From Rhodobacter ferrooxidans (GTDB lineage: Bacteria; Pseudomonadota; Alphaproteobacteria; Rhodobacterales; Rhodobacteraceae), in assembly GCF_000176015.1 (NCBI RefSeq), contig NZ_ACYY01000015.1, positions 1-64,000 on the forward strand: a stretch of DNA of 64,000 nt, written 5' to 3'. Position numbers and translations under genes: made by a program. Shown in pieces: positions 1 through 10,637 of the stretch. Positions within the stretch are counted from its first letter, which is position 1; every line of letters begins with the position of its first letter. The notes under the pieces are model-generated. The model made no database searches and was not told the origin of the DNA. It was given only the letters and a program-made list of their open reading frames with translations.

Positions 1-458
1 GGCGCTTCGGCTGCGGGCGCCGGGGCGGGTTCGGTGGCCTCAGGAGCGGATGCTTCGGGAGCGGTGGTTTCCGGCGTAGCCTGTGGCGTCAGGGCGCCTT
101 CGGGGGCGTCGGGCGTCGGGGCGGTGGCCGGGGGTTCCGCAGCGGCGGGCGCTTGGGGTTCGGCGGCGGGTTCGGTGGCAGGTTCAAGTGCGGGTTCGGC
201 AACAGGCTCGGCTGCGGGTTCGGCAGCAGGCTCGGCTGCGGGGGCCGTGACGATGGCATCCGGCGCGTTGGCGGTGGGGGCTTTGAGCATCGCTTCGGGG
301 GCGATGGCAGGGTCTGCCGCAGGTGCTGCCACCGGTTCCGGTGCTGCGGCGATGCCGCCGCCCTGCGGCATCGGCACCATCTGCGACACCACGCCCAAAC
401 CCACGGCGGCGACGATGCTGCCCCAGATCACCCCTGACAAAAACCCACGCACTGCCAT
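1..458 (-). CDS. N-terminal part of a membrane-anchored Pro/Ala/Glu-rich protein (possibly divergent polysaccharide deacetylase family)
   Basis: The frame opens with an ATG at 458 and runs off the left edge, so only about 152 codons are seen. It begins MAVRGFLSGVIWG and continues with a hydrophobic stretch to about residue 28, which looks like a signal anchor. After that it is almost only Pro, Ala and Glu with repeated AAEP units, a flexible periplasmic linker. A purine-rich stretch (GGGGCGAGGGG) precedes the start. From memory of the family, divergent polysaccharide deacetylases of Rhodobacterales have such an N-terminus, but the catalytic domain lies outside the window, so this name is an inference. 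The plus-strand frame over the same bases is a low-complexity shadow. Confidence 0.5.
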   Translation of the reverse strand, partial: MAVRGFLSGVIWGSIVAAVGLGVVSQMVPMPQGGGIAAAPEPVAAPAADPAIAPEAMLKAPTANAPDAIVTAPAAEPAAEPAAEPVAEPALEPATEPAAEPQAPAAAEPPATAPTPDAPEGALTPQATPETTAPEASAPEATEPAPAPAAEA

Positions 459-623
459 GCCCCTCGCCCCTATCCTGCATCCGGTCGCAGCCGCTTCCGG
501 GCGGTTTTCCGCGCCGGACCTCCGGCGGTTTTCCTTGACGCCCCTTGCCGCTTTGCCCATGTATAGCGCGACGCATCGCAGGGTTCACCCCCTATGATCA
601 TCCTTGTGCTGGGATCCGGCAAT

Positions 624-1211
624 ATGCTGCTTCTGATAGATAACTACGACAGTTTCACCTATAATCTGGTGCATTACCTGGGCGAGTTGGGGGCCGACGT
701 GCAGGTGCGGCGCAACGACGCGCTGGATGTGCAGGCGGCGATGGCGTTGCGGCCCGAAGCCATCGTGCTGTCGCCCGGCCCCTGCGACCCGGAACAGGCG
801 GGCATCTGCCTGCCGCTGACACTGGCCGCGGCCGAGGCGGGGATACCGCTGCTCGGGGTCTGCCTTGGCCATCAGACCATCGGGCAGGCCTTCGGCGGCA
901 AGGTGGTGCGCTGCCACGAGATCGTGCATGGCAAGATGGGGGTGATGCACCACGCAGGCCAGGGCCTGTTCCGCGGCCTGCCCTCGCCGTTCCTGGCCAC
1001 CCGCTATCACAGCCTGGTGGTGGAACGCGCCAGCCTGCCCGCCTGTCTGGAGGTGACGGCCTGGCTGGAGGATGGCACCATCATGGGCCTGCGCCACCGA
1101 CACCTGCCGATCGAAGGCGTGCAGTTCCACCCCGAAAGCATCGCCTCGGAACACGGTCACCAGATGCTGCGCAACTTTCTGGACGGGGCGAAGGCCGCGG
1201 TGTCCGCATGA
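624..1211 (+). CDS. trpG: Anthranilate synthase component II (glutamine amidotransferase)
   Basis: This is the 195-aa class I glutamine amidotransferase subunit that supplies ammonia to TrpE for anthranilate synthesis in tryptophan biosynthesis. The N-terminus [20 protein letters not shown] is the family signature. The catalytic triad is visible as Cys80 (GVCLGHQ) and His169/Glu171 (FHPES). An upstream in-frame ATG at 594 would add ten residues, but the family begins at [11 protein letters not shown], so 624 is preferred. The stop overlaps the trpD start (ATGA), which suggests translational coupling. trpE itself is not in the window. The 165 bp to the divergent gene at 1-458 presumably hold both promoters; I could not assign boxes. 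Confidence 0.95.
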   Translation: MLLLIDNYDSFTYNLVHYLGELGADVQVRRNDALDVQAAMALRPEAIVLSPGPCDPEQAGICLPLTLAAAEAGIPLLGVCLGHQTIGQAFGGKVVRCHEIVHGKMGVMHHAGQGLFRGLPSPFLATRYHSLVVERASLPACLEVTAWLEDGTIMGLRHRHLPIEGVQFHPESIASEHGHQMLRNFLDGAKAAVSA

Positions 1212-2224
1212 GCGACCGGCTTAAACCGCTGATCGGCATTGCCGCCACCCGCGCCCTGACCCGCGCCGAAGCCGAAGTGGCGTTCGATGCGCTGTTTGCC
1301 GGCGAGGCGACCCCGGCGCAGATGGGGGGCCTCTTGATGGCCTTGCGCACGCGGGGCGAGACGGTGGACGAATATGCCGCCGCAGCCTCGGTGATGCGGG
1401 CGCGCTGCAACCCGGTGCGGGCGCCCGAGGGGGCGATGGACATCGTCGGCACCGGCGGCGACGGCAAGGGCACGCTGAACATCTCGACCGCGACGGCCTT
1501 TGTGGTGGCTGGCGCGGGCGTGGTGGTGGCCAAGCACGGCAACCGCAACCTTTCGTCGAAATCGGGTGCGGCGGATGCGCTGACCGAGATGGGGCTGAAC
1601 GTGATGATCGGGCCCGAGGTGGTGGAAAGCTGTCTGGATCAGGCCGGTATCGGCTTCATGATGGCACCGATGCACCATCCGGCGATGCGGCATGTCGGGC
1701 CGGTGCGGGCCGAATTGGGCACCCGCACGATTTTTAATATCCTGGGGCCGCTGACCAACCCCGCCGGGGTGAAGCGGCAGTTGACGGGGGCGTTTTCGGC
1801 CAGCCTGATCCGTCCGATGGCCGAGGTCTTGCGGGCGCTGGGGTCGGACAAGGCCTGGCTGGTGCATGGCGGCGACGGCACCGACGAGCTTTCCATTGCC
1901 ACCACCAGTCAGGTGGCGGCGCTGGAGGGTGGGATGATCCGCGAATTCGTGGTGCATCCCGAAGATGCCGGGCTGCCGGTGCATGCCTTCGAGGCGATTT
2001 TGGGTGGCTCGCCTGCCGAAAACGGGGCGGCGTTCCGGCGGCTGCTGGAGGGCGAGCCGGGGGCTTACCGCGATGCGGTGCTGCTGAACGCCGCGGCGGC
2101 GCTGGTGGTGGCGGACCGGGCCGCCAGCCTGCCGGAAGGCGTGGAAATGGCGCGGGAATCGATCGACAGCGGGGCGGCGCTGGAAAAGGTCGAATGGCTG
2201 GTGGCGCTGACCAACGCGCCTTGA
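1208..2224 (+). CDS. trpD: Anthranilate phosphoribosyltransferase
   Basis: A 338-aa enzyme that transfers phosphoribose from PRPP to anthranilate, the second step of tryptophan synthesis. The PRPP-binding glycine loop GTGGDGKGT is at residues 81-89, KHGNR at 109-113, and SSKSGAAD at 116-123, all diagnostic. Length is normal. The ATG overlaps the trpG stop by four bases. The gene is followed by an approximately 118-bp gap that holds a repeat-like element before trpC. Confidence 0.97.
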   Translation: MSDRLKPLIGIAATRALTRAEAEVAFDALFAGEATPAQMGGLLMALRTRGETVDEYAAAASVMRARCNPVRAPEGAMDIVGTGGDGKGTLNISTATAFVVAGAGVVVAKHGNRNLSSKSGAADALTEMGLNVMIGPEVVESCLDQAGIGFMMAPMHHPAMRHVGPVRAELGTRTIFNILGPLTNPAGVKRQLTGAFSASLIRPMAEVLRALGSDKAWLVHGGDGTDELSIATTSQVAALEGGMIREFVVHPEDAGLPVHAFEAILGGSPAENGAAFRRLLEGEPGAYRDAVLLNAAAALVVADRAASLPEGVEMARESIDSGAALEKVEWLVALTNAP

Positions 2225-2305
2225 CCGCGCGCTCCTTGCTCCCTGCCGGTCGCGCCTCGCTGTTCCGCGAAGACGCCGGAAACGGCGGATGAGCGCGCCG
2301 CAAAC
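2225..2305. repeat. Dispersed intergenic repeat, copy 1 (trpD-trpC gap)
   Basis: This stretch shares ordered blocks with 28076-28155 between cobS and cobT: GCGCGCTC at the left end, GGTCG, TCGCTG, CGAAGACGCC and GGATGAGCG at the right end. The ends form an inverted repeat: GCGCGCTC at 2227-2234 is the exact complement of GAGCGCGC at 2291-2298. It lies in a non-coding gap inside an operon, so it would be transcribed and could fold. Function unknown; a REP-like element or mRNA-processing site is possible. Confidence 0.6.
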
Positions 2306-2342
2306 CCTTCCCTTCACCGCAGCGATTGGCTAGGTCTGGTCC

Positions 2343-3155
2343 ATGAGCACCATTCTTGACCGCATCAAGGCCTACAAGCTGGAAGACGTGGCCCGCCGCA
2401 AGGCCGCCCGCCCGCTGGCCGATCTCGAAGACGCCGCCCGCGCCGCCACGCCGCCGCGTGGCTTCGCCCGTGCCCTGCACGAGGCATCGGCGACCGGTTA
2501 CGGCCTGATTGCCGAGATCAAGAAAGCCAGCCCGTCCAAGGGCTTGATCCGCGCCGATTTCGATCCGCCGGCGCTGGCCAAGGCTTACGAGGCCGGGGGC
2601 GCCACCTGCCTTTCGGTGCTGACCGACGCCCCGTCGTTTCAGGGCGATGACAGCTTTCTGGTGGCCGCCCGCGCCGCGACCCGCCTGCCCTGCCTGCGCA
2701 AGGATTTCCTTTACGACCCCTGGCAGGTCACGGAATCGCGGGCCTTGGGCGCCGATTGTATCCTGATCATCCTGGCCTCGGTGTCGGATGCGCAGGCCGC
2801 CGAACTGGAAGACGCCGCCCGCACCTGGGGCATGGATGTGCTGCTGGAGGTGCATGACCAGGCCGAACTGGAACGCTGCGTGCCGCTGAAATCCGGCATG
2901 ATCGGCATCAACAACCGCAATCTGCACACCTTCGAGGTGACGCTGGACACCACCCGCGTGCTGGCCCGGCAGGTGCCGGAGGACCGGCTGATCGTGTCGG
3001 AAAGCGGGCTTTATGCGCCGGAAGATCTGGCCGACCTCGCCCGCTACGGCGCGCGCTGTTTCCTGATCGGCGAAAGCCTGATGCGGCAGGCCGATGTGAC
3101 GGCGGCCACCCGCGCCATCCTGTCGCGCCCGCTGACCGCACAGGGCGGCGCATGA
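2343..3155 (+). CDS. trpC: Indole-3-glycerol phosphate synthase
   Basis: A 270-aa TIM-barrel enzyme that closes the indole ring of carboxyphenylamino-deoxyribulose phosphate. Visible signatures are [14 protein letters not shown] at about residues 57-70 with the substrate-binding lysine, [22 protein letters not shown] and SESGLY near the C-terminus. The length is that of a monofunctional TrpC, without a fused TrpF. The stop overlaps the moaC ATG (ATGA), tying it to the molybdenum cofactor genes downstream. Confidence 0.96.
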   Translation: MSTILDRIKAYKLEDVARRKAARPLADLEDAARAATPPRGFARALHEASATGYGLIAEIKKASPSKGLIRADFDPPALAKAYEAGGATCLSVLTDAPSFQGDDSFLVAARAATRLPCLRKDFLYDPWQVTESRALGADCILIILASVSDAQAAELEDAARTWGMDVLLEVHDQAELERCVPLKSGMIGINNRNLHTFEVTLDTTRVLARQVPEDRLIVSESGLYAPEDLADLARYGARCFLIGESLMRQADVTAATRAILSRPLTAQGGA

Positions 3156-3631
3156 GTGGCCTTAGCCATTTCGACGCCGAAGGCCATGCGCACATGGTCG
3201 ATGTCTCGGGCAAGCCGGTAACCGACCGGGTGGCAGTGGCGCGCGGCGTGGTGCGGATGAGTGCCGAGACGCTGGCGCTGATCACCGAAGGCCGGGCGAA
3301 AAAGGGCGATGTGCTGGGCGTGGCGCGGCTGGCGGGCATCATGGCCGCCAAGAAAACCGCCGATCTGATCCCGCTGTGCCACCCCCTGCCGCTGACCAAG
3401 GTGGCGCTGGAATTGACCGCCGATCCGGCCTTGCCCGGGGTGGTGATCGAGGCCACGGTGAAGACCGGCGGGCAGACCGGGGTCGAGATGGAGGCGCTGA
3501 CCGCTGTTTCAGTGGCGGCGCTGACGGTCTATGACATGCTGAAGGCGGTGGAGAAATCCATGGCGATCGACGGCATCCGCCTGATCCTGAAAGATGGCGG
3601 CAAATCAGGGCTTTACGAGGCGAAGCTGTGA
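3152..3631 (+). CDS. moaC: Cyclic pyranopterin monophosphate synthase
   Basis: A 159-aa enzyme of molybdenum cofactor biosynthesis that, after MoaA, forms cyclic pyranopterin monophosphate from GTP. Signatures [12 protein letters not shown] and [20 protein letters not shown] carry the conserved His and acidic active-site residues. It is flanked by 4-bp overlaps: ATGA with trpC and GTGA with moeA. The trpC-moaC-moeA run is common in Rhodobacteraceae. Confidence 0.96.
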   Translation: MSGLSHFDAEGHAHMVDVSGKPVTDRVAVARGVVRMSAETLALITEGRAKKGDVLGVARLAGIMAAKKTADLIPLCHPLPLTKVALELTADPALPGVVIEATVKTGGQTGVEMEALTAVSVAALTVYDMLKAVEKSMAIDGIRLILKDGGKSGLYEAKL

Positions 3632-4806
3632 TTTCGGTTCAAGAGGCGCTGGCGCGGGTTCTGGCCCTTGCCACGCCGCTTGACGCCGAATCCGTGCCGC
3701 TGCTGCAGGCCGCCGGGCGCTGGATGTGTGCCCCAGCGGTGGCGCGGCGCGACCAGCCGCCGTTTGCCGCCTCGGCGATGGATGGCTATGCGGTTTGTGG
3801 CACGCCCAAACCCGGTGACAGCTTTACCGTGATAGGTGAAGCAGGTGCCGGGCATGGGTTTTCCGGCACGATTGCTGCGGGTCAGGCCTTGCGCATCTTC
3901 ACCGGCGCGCCGGTGCCGGAAGGCGCAACCCGGATCGTCTTGCAAGAGGATGTGCAGCGCGAAGGCTCCCGCATCACCCTTGCCGACAGCCTTGATACCG
4001 GGCCGCATATCCGCCCGCAGGGTCAGGATTTCCGCAGCGGCGACAGCCTTGGCCCGCGCCTGCTGCGGCCCAATGATCTGGCGCTGCTGGCGGCGATGAA
4101 CATTCCCGCGGTGCTGGCCACCCGCCGCCCGGTGCTGGCGCTGATCGCCACTGGCGACGAGTTGGTGATGCCCGGCGAAGACCCGGGACCGGACCAGATC
4201 ATCGCCTCCAACAACTTTGCCTTGAAGGCGCTGGCCGAGGCTGCCGGGGCCGAAGTGCGGCTTTTGCCTATTGCCCGCGACACCGAGGCCAGCCTGCGGG
4301 CGGTGTTCGATCTGGCGCAGGGCGCCGATCTGATCGTCACCATCGGTGGCGCCTCGGTCGGGGACCATGATCTGGTGGCGCGGGTGGCGGGCGATCTGGG
4401 GCTGGAACGGGCGTTCTACAAGGTCGCGATGCGGCCCGGAAAACCGCTGATGGCAGGGCGGTTGCGCGGCGTGCCGATGCTGGGCTTGCCGGGTAATCCG
4501 GTCTCGGCGGTGGTGGGGGCGCATCTCTTTCTGCTGCCGCTGATCCGGGCGCTGCTGGGCGATCCGGCACCCGAGCCGAAGCCGCTGCGCGCCACCCTGA
4601 CACAAGCGGTGGCAGAGGCCGGCCCCCGCGCCCACTACATGCGGGCCAAGTTGGTCCCCGGCCCCGGCCTGCCCGGCATCACCCCCTTCGCGCGGCAGGA
4701 CTCGGCGCTGCTGGGCGTGCTGGCCGAAGCGGACGCACTTTTGATCCGGCCCGCGGGGGATGTTGCGCAACAGCCCGGAGCAGCGGTCGATTACCTTCCC
4801 GTTTAG
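3628..4806 (+). CDS. moeA: Molybdopterin molybdotransferase
   Basis: A 392-aa MoeA that inserts molybdate into adenylated molybdopterin. Signatures are ASAMDGYAV near residue 50, GGASVGDHD in the central MoCF-binding domain, [10 protein letters not shown] and [11 protein letters not shown], then a C-terminal beta domain. It starts with GTG, overlapping the moaC stop as GTGA; the second codon ATT reads into ISVQEAL, typical for the family. The gene ends 79 bp before lexA, and the lexA promoter lies just after the moeA stop. Confidence 0.95.
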   Translation: MISVQEALARVLALATPLDAESVPLLQAAGRWMCAPAVARRDQPPFAASAMDGYAVCGTPKPGDSFTVIGEAGAGHGFSGTIAAGQALRIFTGAPVPEGATRIVLQEDVQREGSRITLADSLDTGPHIRPQGQDFRSGDSLGPRLLRPNDLALLAAMNIPAVLATRRPVLALIATGDELVMPGEDPGPDQIIASNNFALKALAEAAGAEVRLLPIARDTEASLRAVFDLAQGADLIVTIGGASVGDHDLVARVAGDLGLERAFYKVAMRPGKPLMAGRLRGVPMLGLPGNPVSAVVGAHLFLLPLIRALLGDPAPEPKPLRATLTQAVAEAGPRAHYMRAKLVPGPGLPGITPFARQDSALLGVLAEADALLIRPAGDVAQQPGAAVDYLPV

Positions 4807-4814
4807 CAACGGGC

Positions 4815-4846
4815 TTGACACAAACCGGGAACACGGGCAGAACATT
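4815..4846 (+). promoter_or_regulatory. Putative lexA promoter (-35 TTGACA)
   Basis: A consensus -35 hexamer TTGACA is at 4815-4820, nine bases after the moeA stop. No good -10 is seen at 17-bp spacing; weak AT-richer sequence follows from about 4839. The LexA box covers the spacer and -10 region, which fits autorepression. Confidence 0.5.
4829..4843 (-). promoter_or_regulatory. LexA (SOS) box upstream of lexA
   Basis: GAAC at 4829-4832 and GAAC at 4840-4843 are separated by exactly seven bases. On the minus strand this is GTTC-N7-GTTC, the known alphaproteobacterial LexA operator. It lies 43 bp upstream of the lexA start, so LexA very likely represses its own gene. Confidence 0.85.
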
Positions 4847-4885
4847 GTGTTAACACATGTGGCCCTCCAACCGGCGAGGAAACCG

Positions 4886-5572
4886 ATGCTGACGCGCAAG
4901 CAACTGGAACTTCTGGATTTCATCAAGACCCGCACCGAGCGCGACGGCGTGCCGCCCTCGTTCGACGAGATGAAGGATGCGCTGGACCTGCGGTCGAAAT
5001 CCGGCATCCACCGGCTGATCACGGCGCTGGAGGAGCGCGGCTTCATCCGCCGTCTGGCGCATCGGGCGCGGGCGCTGGAGATCATCAAGCTGCCCGAGGC
5101 GATGGAACGGCCCGGTTTTTCGCCCAAGGTGATCCAGGGCGACAAGGTCGATCCGCCGCGCGGGGCGATGCCGGTCGATGCGGTCTATGCCTTTGAACTG
5201 CCGGTGATGGGGCGGATCGCGGCGGGGGTGCCGATCGAGGCAATCTCCGAAGTCTCGCATCATGTGGCGGTGCCGGGGTCGATGCTGTCGGGCAAGGGCA
5301 ACCACTATGCGCTTGAAGTCAAAGGCGATTCGATGATCGAGGCCGGGATCAACGATGGTGACATCGTGGTGATCCGCGAGCAGAACACCGCCGAAAACGG
5401 CGATATCGTGGTGGCGCTGGTCGAGGACAGCGAGGCGACGCTGAAGCGGTTCCGCCGTCGTGGCGCGATGATCGCACTCGAAGCCGCCAACCCGGCCTAT
5501 GAAACCCGGGTCTATGCCGACCATCTGGTGAAGGTGCAGGGCCGTCTGGTCGGGCTGATCCGCAGCTACTGA
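4886..5572 (+). CDS. lexA: LexA repressor, SOS response autoprotease
   Basis: A 228-aa repressor with an N-terminal winged-helix DNA-binding domain ([10 protein letters not shown] onward, residues 1-65) and a C-terminal S24 peptidase domain. The self-cleavage pair Ala113-Gly114 sits in GRIAAGVP, catalytic Ser149 in KGDSM, and Lys187 in ATLKRF. GAGGA about ten bases upstream supports the start at 4886; the longer in-frame extension from 4760 lies inside moeA and has no family support. RecA-stimulated cleavage would derepress SOS genes. Its 3' end overlaps the convergent comEC by 7 bp. Confidence 0.97.
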   Translation: MLTRKQLELLDFIKTRTERDGVPPSFDEMKDALDLRSKSGIHRLITALEERGFIRRLAHRARALEIIKLPEAMERPGFSPKVIQGDKVDPPRGAMPVDAVYAFELPVMGRIAAGVPIEAISEVSHHVAVPGSMLSGKGNHYALEVKGDSMIEAGINDGDIVVIREQNTAENGDIVVALVEDSEATLKRFRRRGAMIALEAANPAYETRVYADHLVKVQGRLVGLIRSY

Positions 5573-7722
5573 CCGGGTGGCGGCAGGCTGCGGGCGGCGA
5601 CCTGCCCGCCCTGCGGCGACCAAAGCCGCTTGGCCGAGAACGCCGGTTGCAGCGTGATGCTGCCTTCATCAGTCAACCACAGCGCCAGCCCGCCCGAGGC
5701 GGAAAGCAGCGTCTGATCAATGACTTCACAGCCCTCCGGTGCCGCCACTTCCGCTGCCACCACCACCAGATCGGCACCCGCACAAGCCGCTGGCACCGCT
5801 CCGGCGGCCGCTTTGCCCTTCAGCACCACGGCGCGCCAAGGCCCCAGCACAAAGCTGCGCGCGCCCTTGTCGCCAGAAAACCCCGCCCGTTCGGCGGCAT
5901 CCACCTGTTCGGCCAGATCGCCATCATCCTCCAGCCAGCTTTTCGCGGCAAAACCGGCGCCGCGCGGCGAGGACACCGCCCGCCCCTCCGGCCCCATCAG
6001 CCCGACCAGTCCGCCATCGGCGCTGATCAAGGCATCGGGCCGTTGCACCCCGGCCCAGAGCACCAGCGCCAGCGCCATCGGCACCAGCCCTGCCCCGCGC
6101 AGCCAGCCGCGCCACAAGATCAGCCACAACCCGCCCAGCGTGATCAGCGGGATGACCCAAGGCCCCGGCACCGGTACCGCCGTCACCGAGCCTTCCATCC
6201 CGGCGATCCAGAACGACACCCACAATATCCACGCAGACCCGCGCCCCATTACCCACAACGGCAGATCCTGCAACCCGATCGGCGCCAGCAGCGCCGCAAT
6301 TGCTCCTGCGGGCATCACCACCGCCCCCATCACCGGCACGGTCAGCAGGTTGGCGAAGAACCCGTAATCGGCGATGCGGTTGAAGGTGGCCGCCCCGTAA
6401 GGCGCCGTCGCCAGCCCGGCCAGCAAGGACGACAGCACCAGCGTGAACACCGGCAAAAACCAGCGCGGCACCCGGCCATGCAGCACCCCGCCCTCCAATG
6501 CGCCAAAGCCCGCCACCAGCGCCGTGGTGGCGGCAAACGACATCTGGAACCCCGGCTCCAGCAGGCTTTCCGGCTGCAACAGCAGCAGCACCACCGCCGA
6601 GATCGCCACTGACCGCAGGGAAAGCGCCCGCCTGTCGAACAGCACCGCCCCCAGCATCACCACCACCGTCACGAAGGCCCGTTCCGTGGCGACATTGGCC
6701 CCCGACAGTTGCAGGTAGACCCAGGCGACACCCAGTGCCACCACCGCCGCCAGCTTTTTCGAGTTCAGCCGCAGCGCCAGCACCGGCAGCAGCGCCAGCC
6801 CATAACGCACCAGCGCAAAGACGAAGGCCGTCAGGAACGCCATGTTCATGCCGGAAATGGCCAGCAGATGCGCGAGGCTAGATTTGCGCAGATCGACCAC
6901 CGCTTCCAGGCTCAGGCCGGACCGGTCGCCGGTCATCACCCCCGAGGAAAACGCCCCGGCATCGCCCGGCACTTCCGCCATGATGGCGTTGGAAAGCCTT
7001 GTGCGCCAGCGGTTGATGCGCTGCTCGCCGTCGGCGGGGCGTTCCAGCAGCAACACCGGGCTGGCGGTGTAGCCGATGGCGCCCAGCCGATCAAACCAGG
7101 CCATGCGCTGAAAATCAAAGCCGCCGGGTTCCACCGGGCCTTCGGGGGGGCCGAGCATGCCGGTCAGCATCACCACCTGCCCGGGGTCGGGGGCGAAGAA
7201 CCCCTGCGCGCCATGCAGCGACACCCGCACCTTCTGCGGCGTGCGGGCCGGTGCCACCCGGTCCAGCACCACCTGATCCAGCGTCAGCCGCAGGAAATCG
7301 CTTTGGCTGCGGTCGATCTCGATGATGCGGCCCTGCACCGGGCCATAGTAGCGGAACTCCAGCACGGGTGCGGCCACCAGATGCGCCCGCGCGCCTGCGG
7401 CCAGAAACCCAAGGGCGATGCAGCCCGCAGCCACCGCGAAGGGGTGGCCATGCTCCGGCCCCCAGCGCCAGAAACCGGCCATCAGCAGCGCCACGGCAGC
7501 GGCACCAGCATAGACCAGCAACCCCGGTTCCCACCCCAGCGAGAACCACAGCCCGATGCCGAAGGCCAGAAACACCGCCACCCAGGGGAACAGGATGCCG
7601 CGCGCCTCGGCCAGTGCCTGCAACACGGCCGTTGCCGCCTGCAGCCCCCATGGCACCAGCCTGCCCACCTTGTTTCCCACCCTGCAAACGCCTATCAGAT
7701 GCGCCAACCCTATCCGCCTCAT
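5566..7722 (-). CDS. comEC: ComEC/Rec2-family DNA uptake membrane protein
   Basis: A polytopic membrane protein of about 718 aa, the channel component for DNA entry across the inner membrane. After three or four N-terminal hydrophobic segments comes a soluble OB-like region. The competence domain follows, with the hallmark [16 protein letters not shown] and many membrane helices. The C-terminal part resembles a degenerate metallo-beta-lactamase-like domain; I see no HxHxDH metal motif. The start is uncertain: ATG at 7722 is used, the frame is open to 7797, and a later start cannot be excluded. It is divergent from gltX with only about 22 bp between starts. Confidence 0.85.
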   Translation of the reverse strand: MRRIGLAHLIGVCRVGNKVGRLVPWGLQAATAVLQALAEARGILFPWVAVFLAFGIGLWFSLGWEPGLLVYAGAAAVALLMAGFWRWGPEHGHPFAVAAGCIALGFLAAGARAHLVAAPVLEFRYYGPVQGRIIEIDRSQSDFLRLTLDQVVLDRVAPARTPQKVRVSLHGAQGFFAPDPGQVVMLTGMLGPPEGPVEPGGFDFQRMAWFDRLGAIGYTASPVLLLERPADGEQRINRWRTRLSNAIMAEVPGDAGAFSSGVMTGDRSGLSLEAVVDLRKSSLAHLLAISGMNMAFLTAFVFALVRYGLALLPVLALRLNSKKLAAVVALGVAWVYLQLSGANVATERAFVTVVVMLGAVLFDRRALSLRSVAISAVVLLLLQPESLLEPGFQMSFAATTALVAGFGALEGGVLHGRVPRWFLPVFTLVLSSLLAGLATAPYGAATFNRIADYGFFANLLTVPVMGAVVMPAGAIAALLAPIGLQDLPLWVMGRGSAWILWVSFWIAGMEGSVTAVPVPGPWVIPLITLGGLWLILWRGWLRGAGLVPMALALVLWAGVQRPDALISADGGLVGLMGPEGRAVSSPRGAGFAAKSWLEDDGDLAEQVDAAERAGFSGDKGARSFVLGPWRAVVLKGKAAAGAVPAACAGADLVVVAAEVAAPEGCEVIDQTLLSASGGLALWLTDEGSITLQPAFSAKRLWSPQGGQVAARSLPPPGQ

Positions 7723-7744
7723 GGTTATCGAAAGGTTAAGACGC

Positions 7745-9157
7745 ATGTCCGCGCCGCACTCCAAACCGGTTGTCACCCGCTTTGCCCCCTCGCCCACCGG
7801 CTATCTGCACATCGGCGGCGGGCGCACGGCGCTGTTCAACTGGCTGTTCGCCCGTGGCCATGGCGGCACTTTCCTGCTCAGGATCGAGGATACCGACCGC
7901 GAACGCTCCACCCCCGAAGCCACCGAAGCCATCCTGCGCGGGCTGACCTGGCTGGGGCTGGACTGGGATGGCAAGGTGGTCAGCCAGTTCGACCGCCGCG
8001 ACCGCCATGCCGAGGTGGCGCGCGAGATGCTGGCGCGAGGTTCGGCCTACAAGTGCTTCTGCACGCAGGAAGAAATCGAAACCTTCCGCGCCTCGGCCAA
8101 GGCGGCGGGCCATAGCACGCTGTTCCACAGCCCCTGGCGCGATGCCGACCCGGCCAGCCATCCCGATGCGCCCTATGTGATCCGCATGAAGGCGCCCCGC
8201 GGTGGCGAGACGGTGATCACCGATGCGGTGCAGGGCAGCGTCACCTTCGGCAATGACCAGTTGGACGACATGGTTTGCCTGCGCTCCGATGGCACGCCGA
8301 CCTATATGCTGGCGGTGGTGGTGGACGATCACGACATGGGTGTCACGCATGTGATCCGCGGCGACGACCATCTGAACAATGCCGCGCGGCAGACCATGGT
8401 CTATCAGGCGATGGGCTGGGATATCCCGGTCTGGGCGCATATTCCGCTGATCCACGGCCCGGACGGCAAGAAGCTGTCGAAACGCCATGGCGCCGTGGGG
8501 GTCGAGGAATATCAGGCGATGGGCTACCCCGCCGCGGGGATGCGCAACTATCTCACGCGGCTGGGCTGGGCACATGGCGACGACGAGTTCTTCACCGACG
8601 CGCAGGCGAAAGCATGGTTCAACCTGGAGGGAATCGGTCGCGCGCCCGCCCGGCTGGATTTCAAGAAGCTGGAGAATCTGTGCGGCCAGCACATCGCCGC
8701 TGCCGATGATGCTGCGCTGCTGCATGAAATTCAGGCATATCTGGCGGCTGCCGGGCATCCGGCGCTGACCGTGGCACAAAATGACCGGTTGGGCCGGGCG
8801 CTGTATTGCCTGAAGGACCGCGCGAAGACCTTCCCGGAACTGATTGAAAAGGCTCACTTTGCCCTGAGCACGCGGCCGATTGTGGCCGATGAGGCCGCCG
8901 CAAAGGCGCTGGATACGGTATCCCGTGGTATACTGAAAGATTTGACGCCGCGATTGCACACTGCTATCTGGGAAAAACAGGAACTCGAGACCATCCTGAC
9001 CGAGGTCGCAGCCAGCCATGGTATCGGCTTTGGCAAGATGGCCGCCCCGCTGCGCGCCGGCCTTGCCGGGCGCACGGTGACACCCAGCGTCTACGACATG
9101 ATGCTGGTCATCGGTCGGGACGAGACGATTGCGCGGCTGACGGATGCTGCGGCCTAG
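7745..9157 (+). CDS. gltX: Glutamate--tRNA ligase
   Basis: A 470-aa class I aminoacyl-tRNA synthetase that charges tRNA-Glu. The HIGH-equivalent is in [19 protein letters not shown] near the N-terminus, and the KMSKS-equivalent KKLSKRHG lies around residue 243. The open frame extends upstream to 7556, but the family starts just before [13 protein letters not shown], supporting the ATG at 7745. The stop codon sits in the centre of a perfect 16-bp palindrome (9148-9163). gltX and gltA are 76 bp apart. Confidence 0.97.
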   Translation: MSAPHSKPVVTRFAPSPTGYLHIGGGRTALFNWLFARGHGGTFLLRIEDTDRERSTPEATEAILRGLTWLGLDWDGKVVSQFDRRDRHAEVAREMLARGSAYKCFCTQEEIETFRASAKAAGHSTLFHSPWRDADPASHPDAPYVIRMKAPRGGETVITDAVQGSVTFGNDQLDDMVCLRSDGTPTYMLAVVVDDHDMGVTHVIRGDDHLNNAARQTMVYQAMGWDIPVWAHIPLIHGPDGKKLSKRHGAVGVEEYQAMGYPAAGMRNYLTRLGWAHGDDEFFTDAQAKAWFNLEGIGRAPARLDFKKLENLCGQHIAAADDAALLHEIQAYLAAAGHPALTVAQNDRLGRALYCLKDRAKTFPELIEKAHFALSTRPIVADEAAAKALDTVSRGILKDLTPRLHTAIWEKQELETILTEVAASHGIGFGKMAAPLRAGLAGRTVTPSVYDMMLVIGRDETIARLTDAAA

Positions 9158-9233
9158 GCCGCAAGCCGCCCGCCGCCACCACTCGCCGCCCGCCCGCATG
9201 GGGCAGCGCGCGCCACATGCAGAGGGATGACAG

Positions 9234-10529
9234 ATGGCTGAGACGAAAAAATCCGCGCGGCTGACCTTCGATGACAAGGTGATCGACCTGCCGATCCTGC
9301 ACCCGGTGCTGGGTCCGGACGTTCTGGACATCCGCAAGCTTTATGCCGAAGGCGACGTGTTCACCTTCGACCCCGGTTTCACCTCGACCGCCGCCTGCGA
9401 AAGCGACATCACCTATATCGACGGCGACAAGGGCGAGTTGCTGTATCGCGGCTACCCGATCGACCAGCTTGCGGAAAACTCGCATCACCTGGAAGTCTGC
9501 TTCCTGCTGCTTTACGGCGAACTGCCGACCGCCGCGCAGATGGCCGATTTCGAGGCCCGCGTCACCAAGCACACCATGGTGCATGAACAGATGCACTATT
9601 TCTTCCGCGGCTTCCGGCGTGACAGCCACCCGATGGCCACCATGGTCGGCGTGGTCGGTGCAATGTCGGCGTTCTACCACGACTCAACCGACGTCAACGA
9701 CCCCTGGCAGCGCGAAGTGGCGGCGATCCGGCTGATCGCCAAGCTGCCGACCATCGCCGCGATGGCCTTCAAGTATTCGGTGGGCCAGCCGTTCCAGTAT
9801 CCGCGCAACAACCTCGATTACGCCTCGAACTTCCTGCACATGTGCTTTGCCGTGCCCTGCGAGGAGTATGTGGTGAACCCGATCCTGTCCAAGGCGCTGG
9901 ACCGGATCATGATGCTGCACGCCGACCACGAACAGAACGCCTCGACCTCGACGGTGCGTCTGGCGGGCTCGTCGGGCGCCAACCCGTTTGCCTGCATCGC
10001 CGCGGGCATCGCTTGCCTGTGGGGCCCGGCGCATGGCGGTGCCAACCAGGCCTGTCTGGAAATGCTGCGCGAGATCGGCACCGTCGATCGCATCCCCGAA
10101 TACATCGCCAGGGCCAAGGACAAGAACTCGGGCTTCCGGCTGATGGGCTTTGGCCACCGGGTTTACAAGAACTTCGACCCGCGCGCCAAGGTGATGAAGG
10201 AAAGCGCCGACGAGGTGCTGGGGCTGCTGGGGATCGAGAACAACCCGACGCTGCAGGTCGCCAAGGAACTGGAGCGGATCGCGCTGGAGGACGAATTCTT
10301 CGTGTCGCGGAAGCTTTATCCGAACGTCGATTTCTATTCGGGCATTATTCTGGATGCGATGGGCTTCCCGACCTCGATGTTCACGCCGATCTTCGCGCTG
10401 TCGCGCACTGTGGGCTGGATCGCGCAGTGGAAGGAAATGATCGCAGACCCGACCCAGAAGATCGGCCGCCCGCGGCAGCTTTACATCGGCGCGCCGCGCC
10501 GCGACTATCAGGACGTGCGCCACCGCTAA
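9234..10529 (+). CDS. gltA: Citrate synthase (type II)
   Basis: A 431-aa hexameric-type citrate synthase that condenses oxaloacetate and acetyl-CoA. The catalytic regions [14 protein letters not shown] (His near residue 267), [14 protein letters not shown] and PNVDFYSG are all intact. The ribosome-binding site GAGGGATG lies a few bases before the ATG. A strong hairpin-plus-T terminator follows at 10551-10580, so gltA probably ends its transcript. Confidence 0.97.
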   Translation: MAETKKSARLTFDDKVIDLPILHPVLGPDVLDIRKLYAEGDVFTFDPGFTSTAACESDITYIDGDKGELLYRGYPIDQLAENSHHLEVCFLLLYGELPTAAQMADFEARVTKHTMVHEQMHYFFRGFRRDSHPMATMVGVVGAMSAFYHDSTDVNDPWQREVAAIRLIAKLPTIAAMAFKYSVGQPFQYPRNNLDYASNFLHMCFAVPCEEYVVNPILSKALDRIMMLHADHEQNASTSTVRLAGSSGANPFACIAAGIACLWGPAHGGANQACLEMLREIGTVDRIPEYIARAKDKNSGFRLMGFGHRVYKNFDPRAKVMKESADEVLGLLGIENNPTLQVAKELERIALEDEFFVSRKLYPNVDFYSGIILDAMGFPTSMFTPIFALSRTVGWIAQWKEMIADPTQKIGRPRQLYIGAPRRDYQDVRHR

Positions 10530-10550
10530 GGCGTCCCGCACGGCAGAACA

Positions 10551-10580
10551 GGGCAGCCCGCGCGGCTGCCCTTTTTCTTT
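10551..10580 (+). terminator. Rho-independent terminator after gltA
   Basis: GGGCAGCC (10551-10558) pairs with GGCTGCCC (10564-10571) around a 5-base loop, followed by TTTTTCTTT. It is 21 bp after the gltA stop. Confidence 0.9.
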
Positions 10581-10637
10581 GGCTTGCGCCCGGGCTTCAT
10601 TCGGGGTTGTTGGGGCAAGGGCAGAACGGAGGCGCGG

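Noticed and set aside
34-597. Plus-strand Ala/Gly/Ser-rich open frame
   Set aside because: It is the shadow of the minus-strand Pro/Ala/Glu-rich protein, with no ribosome-binding site and pure low-complexity content.
3613-5145. 510-codon minus-strand frame opposite moeA and lexA
   Set aside because: Shadow composition, and both plus genes have complete catalytic motifs.
5647-8115. Long plus-strand frames opposite comEC
   Set aside because: They have no family motifs and are full of Pro/Arg/His; comEC on the minus strand has the competence-domain signature.
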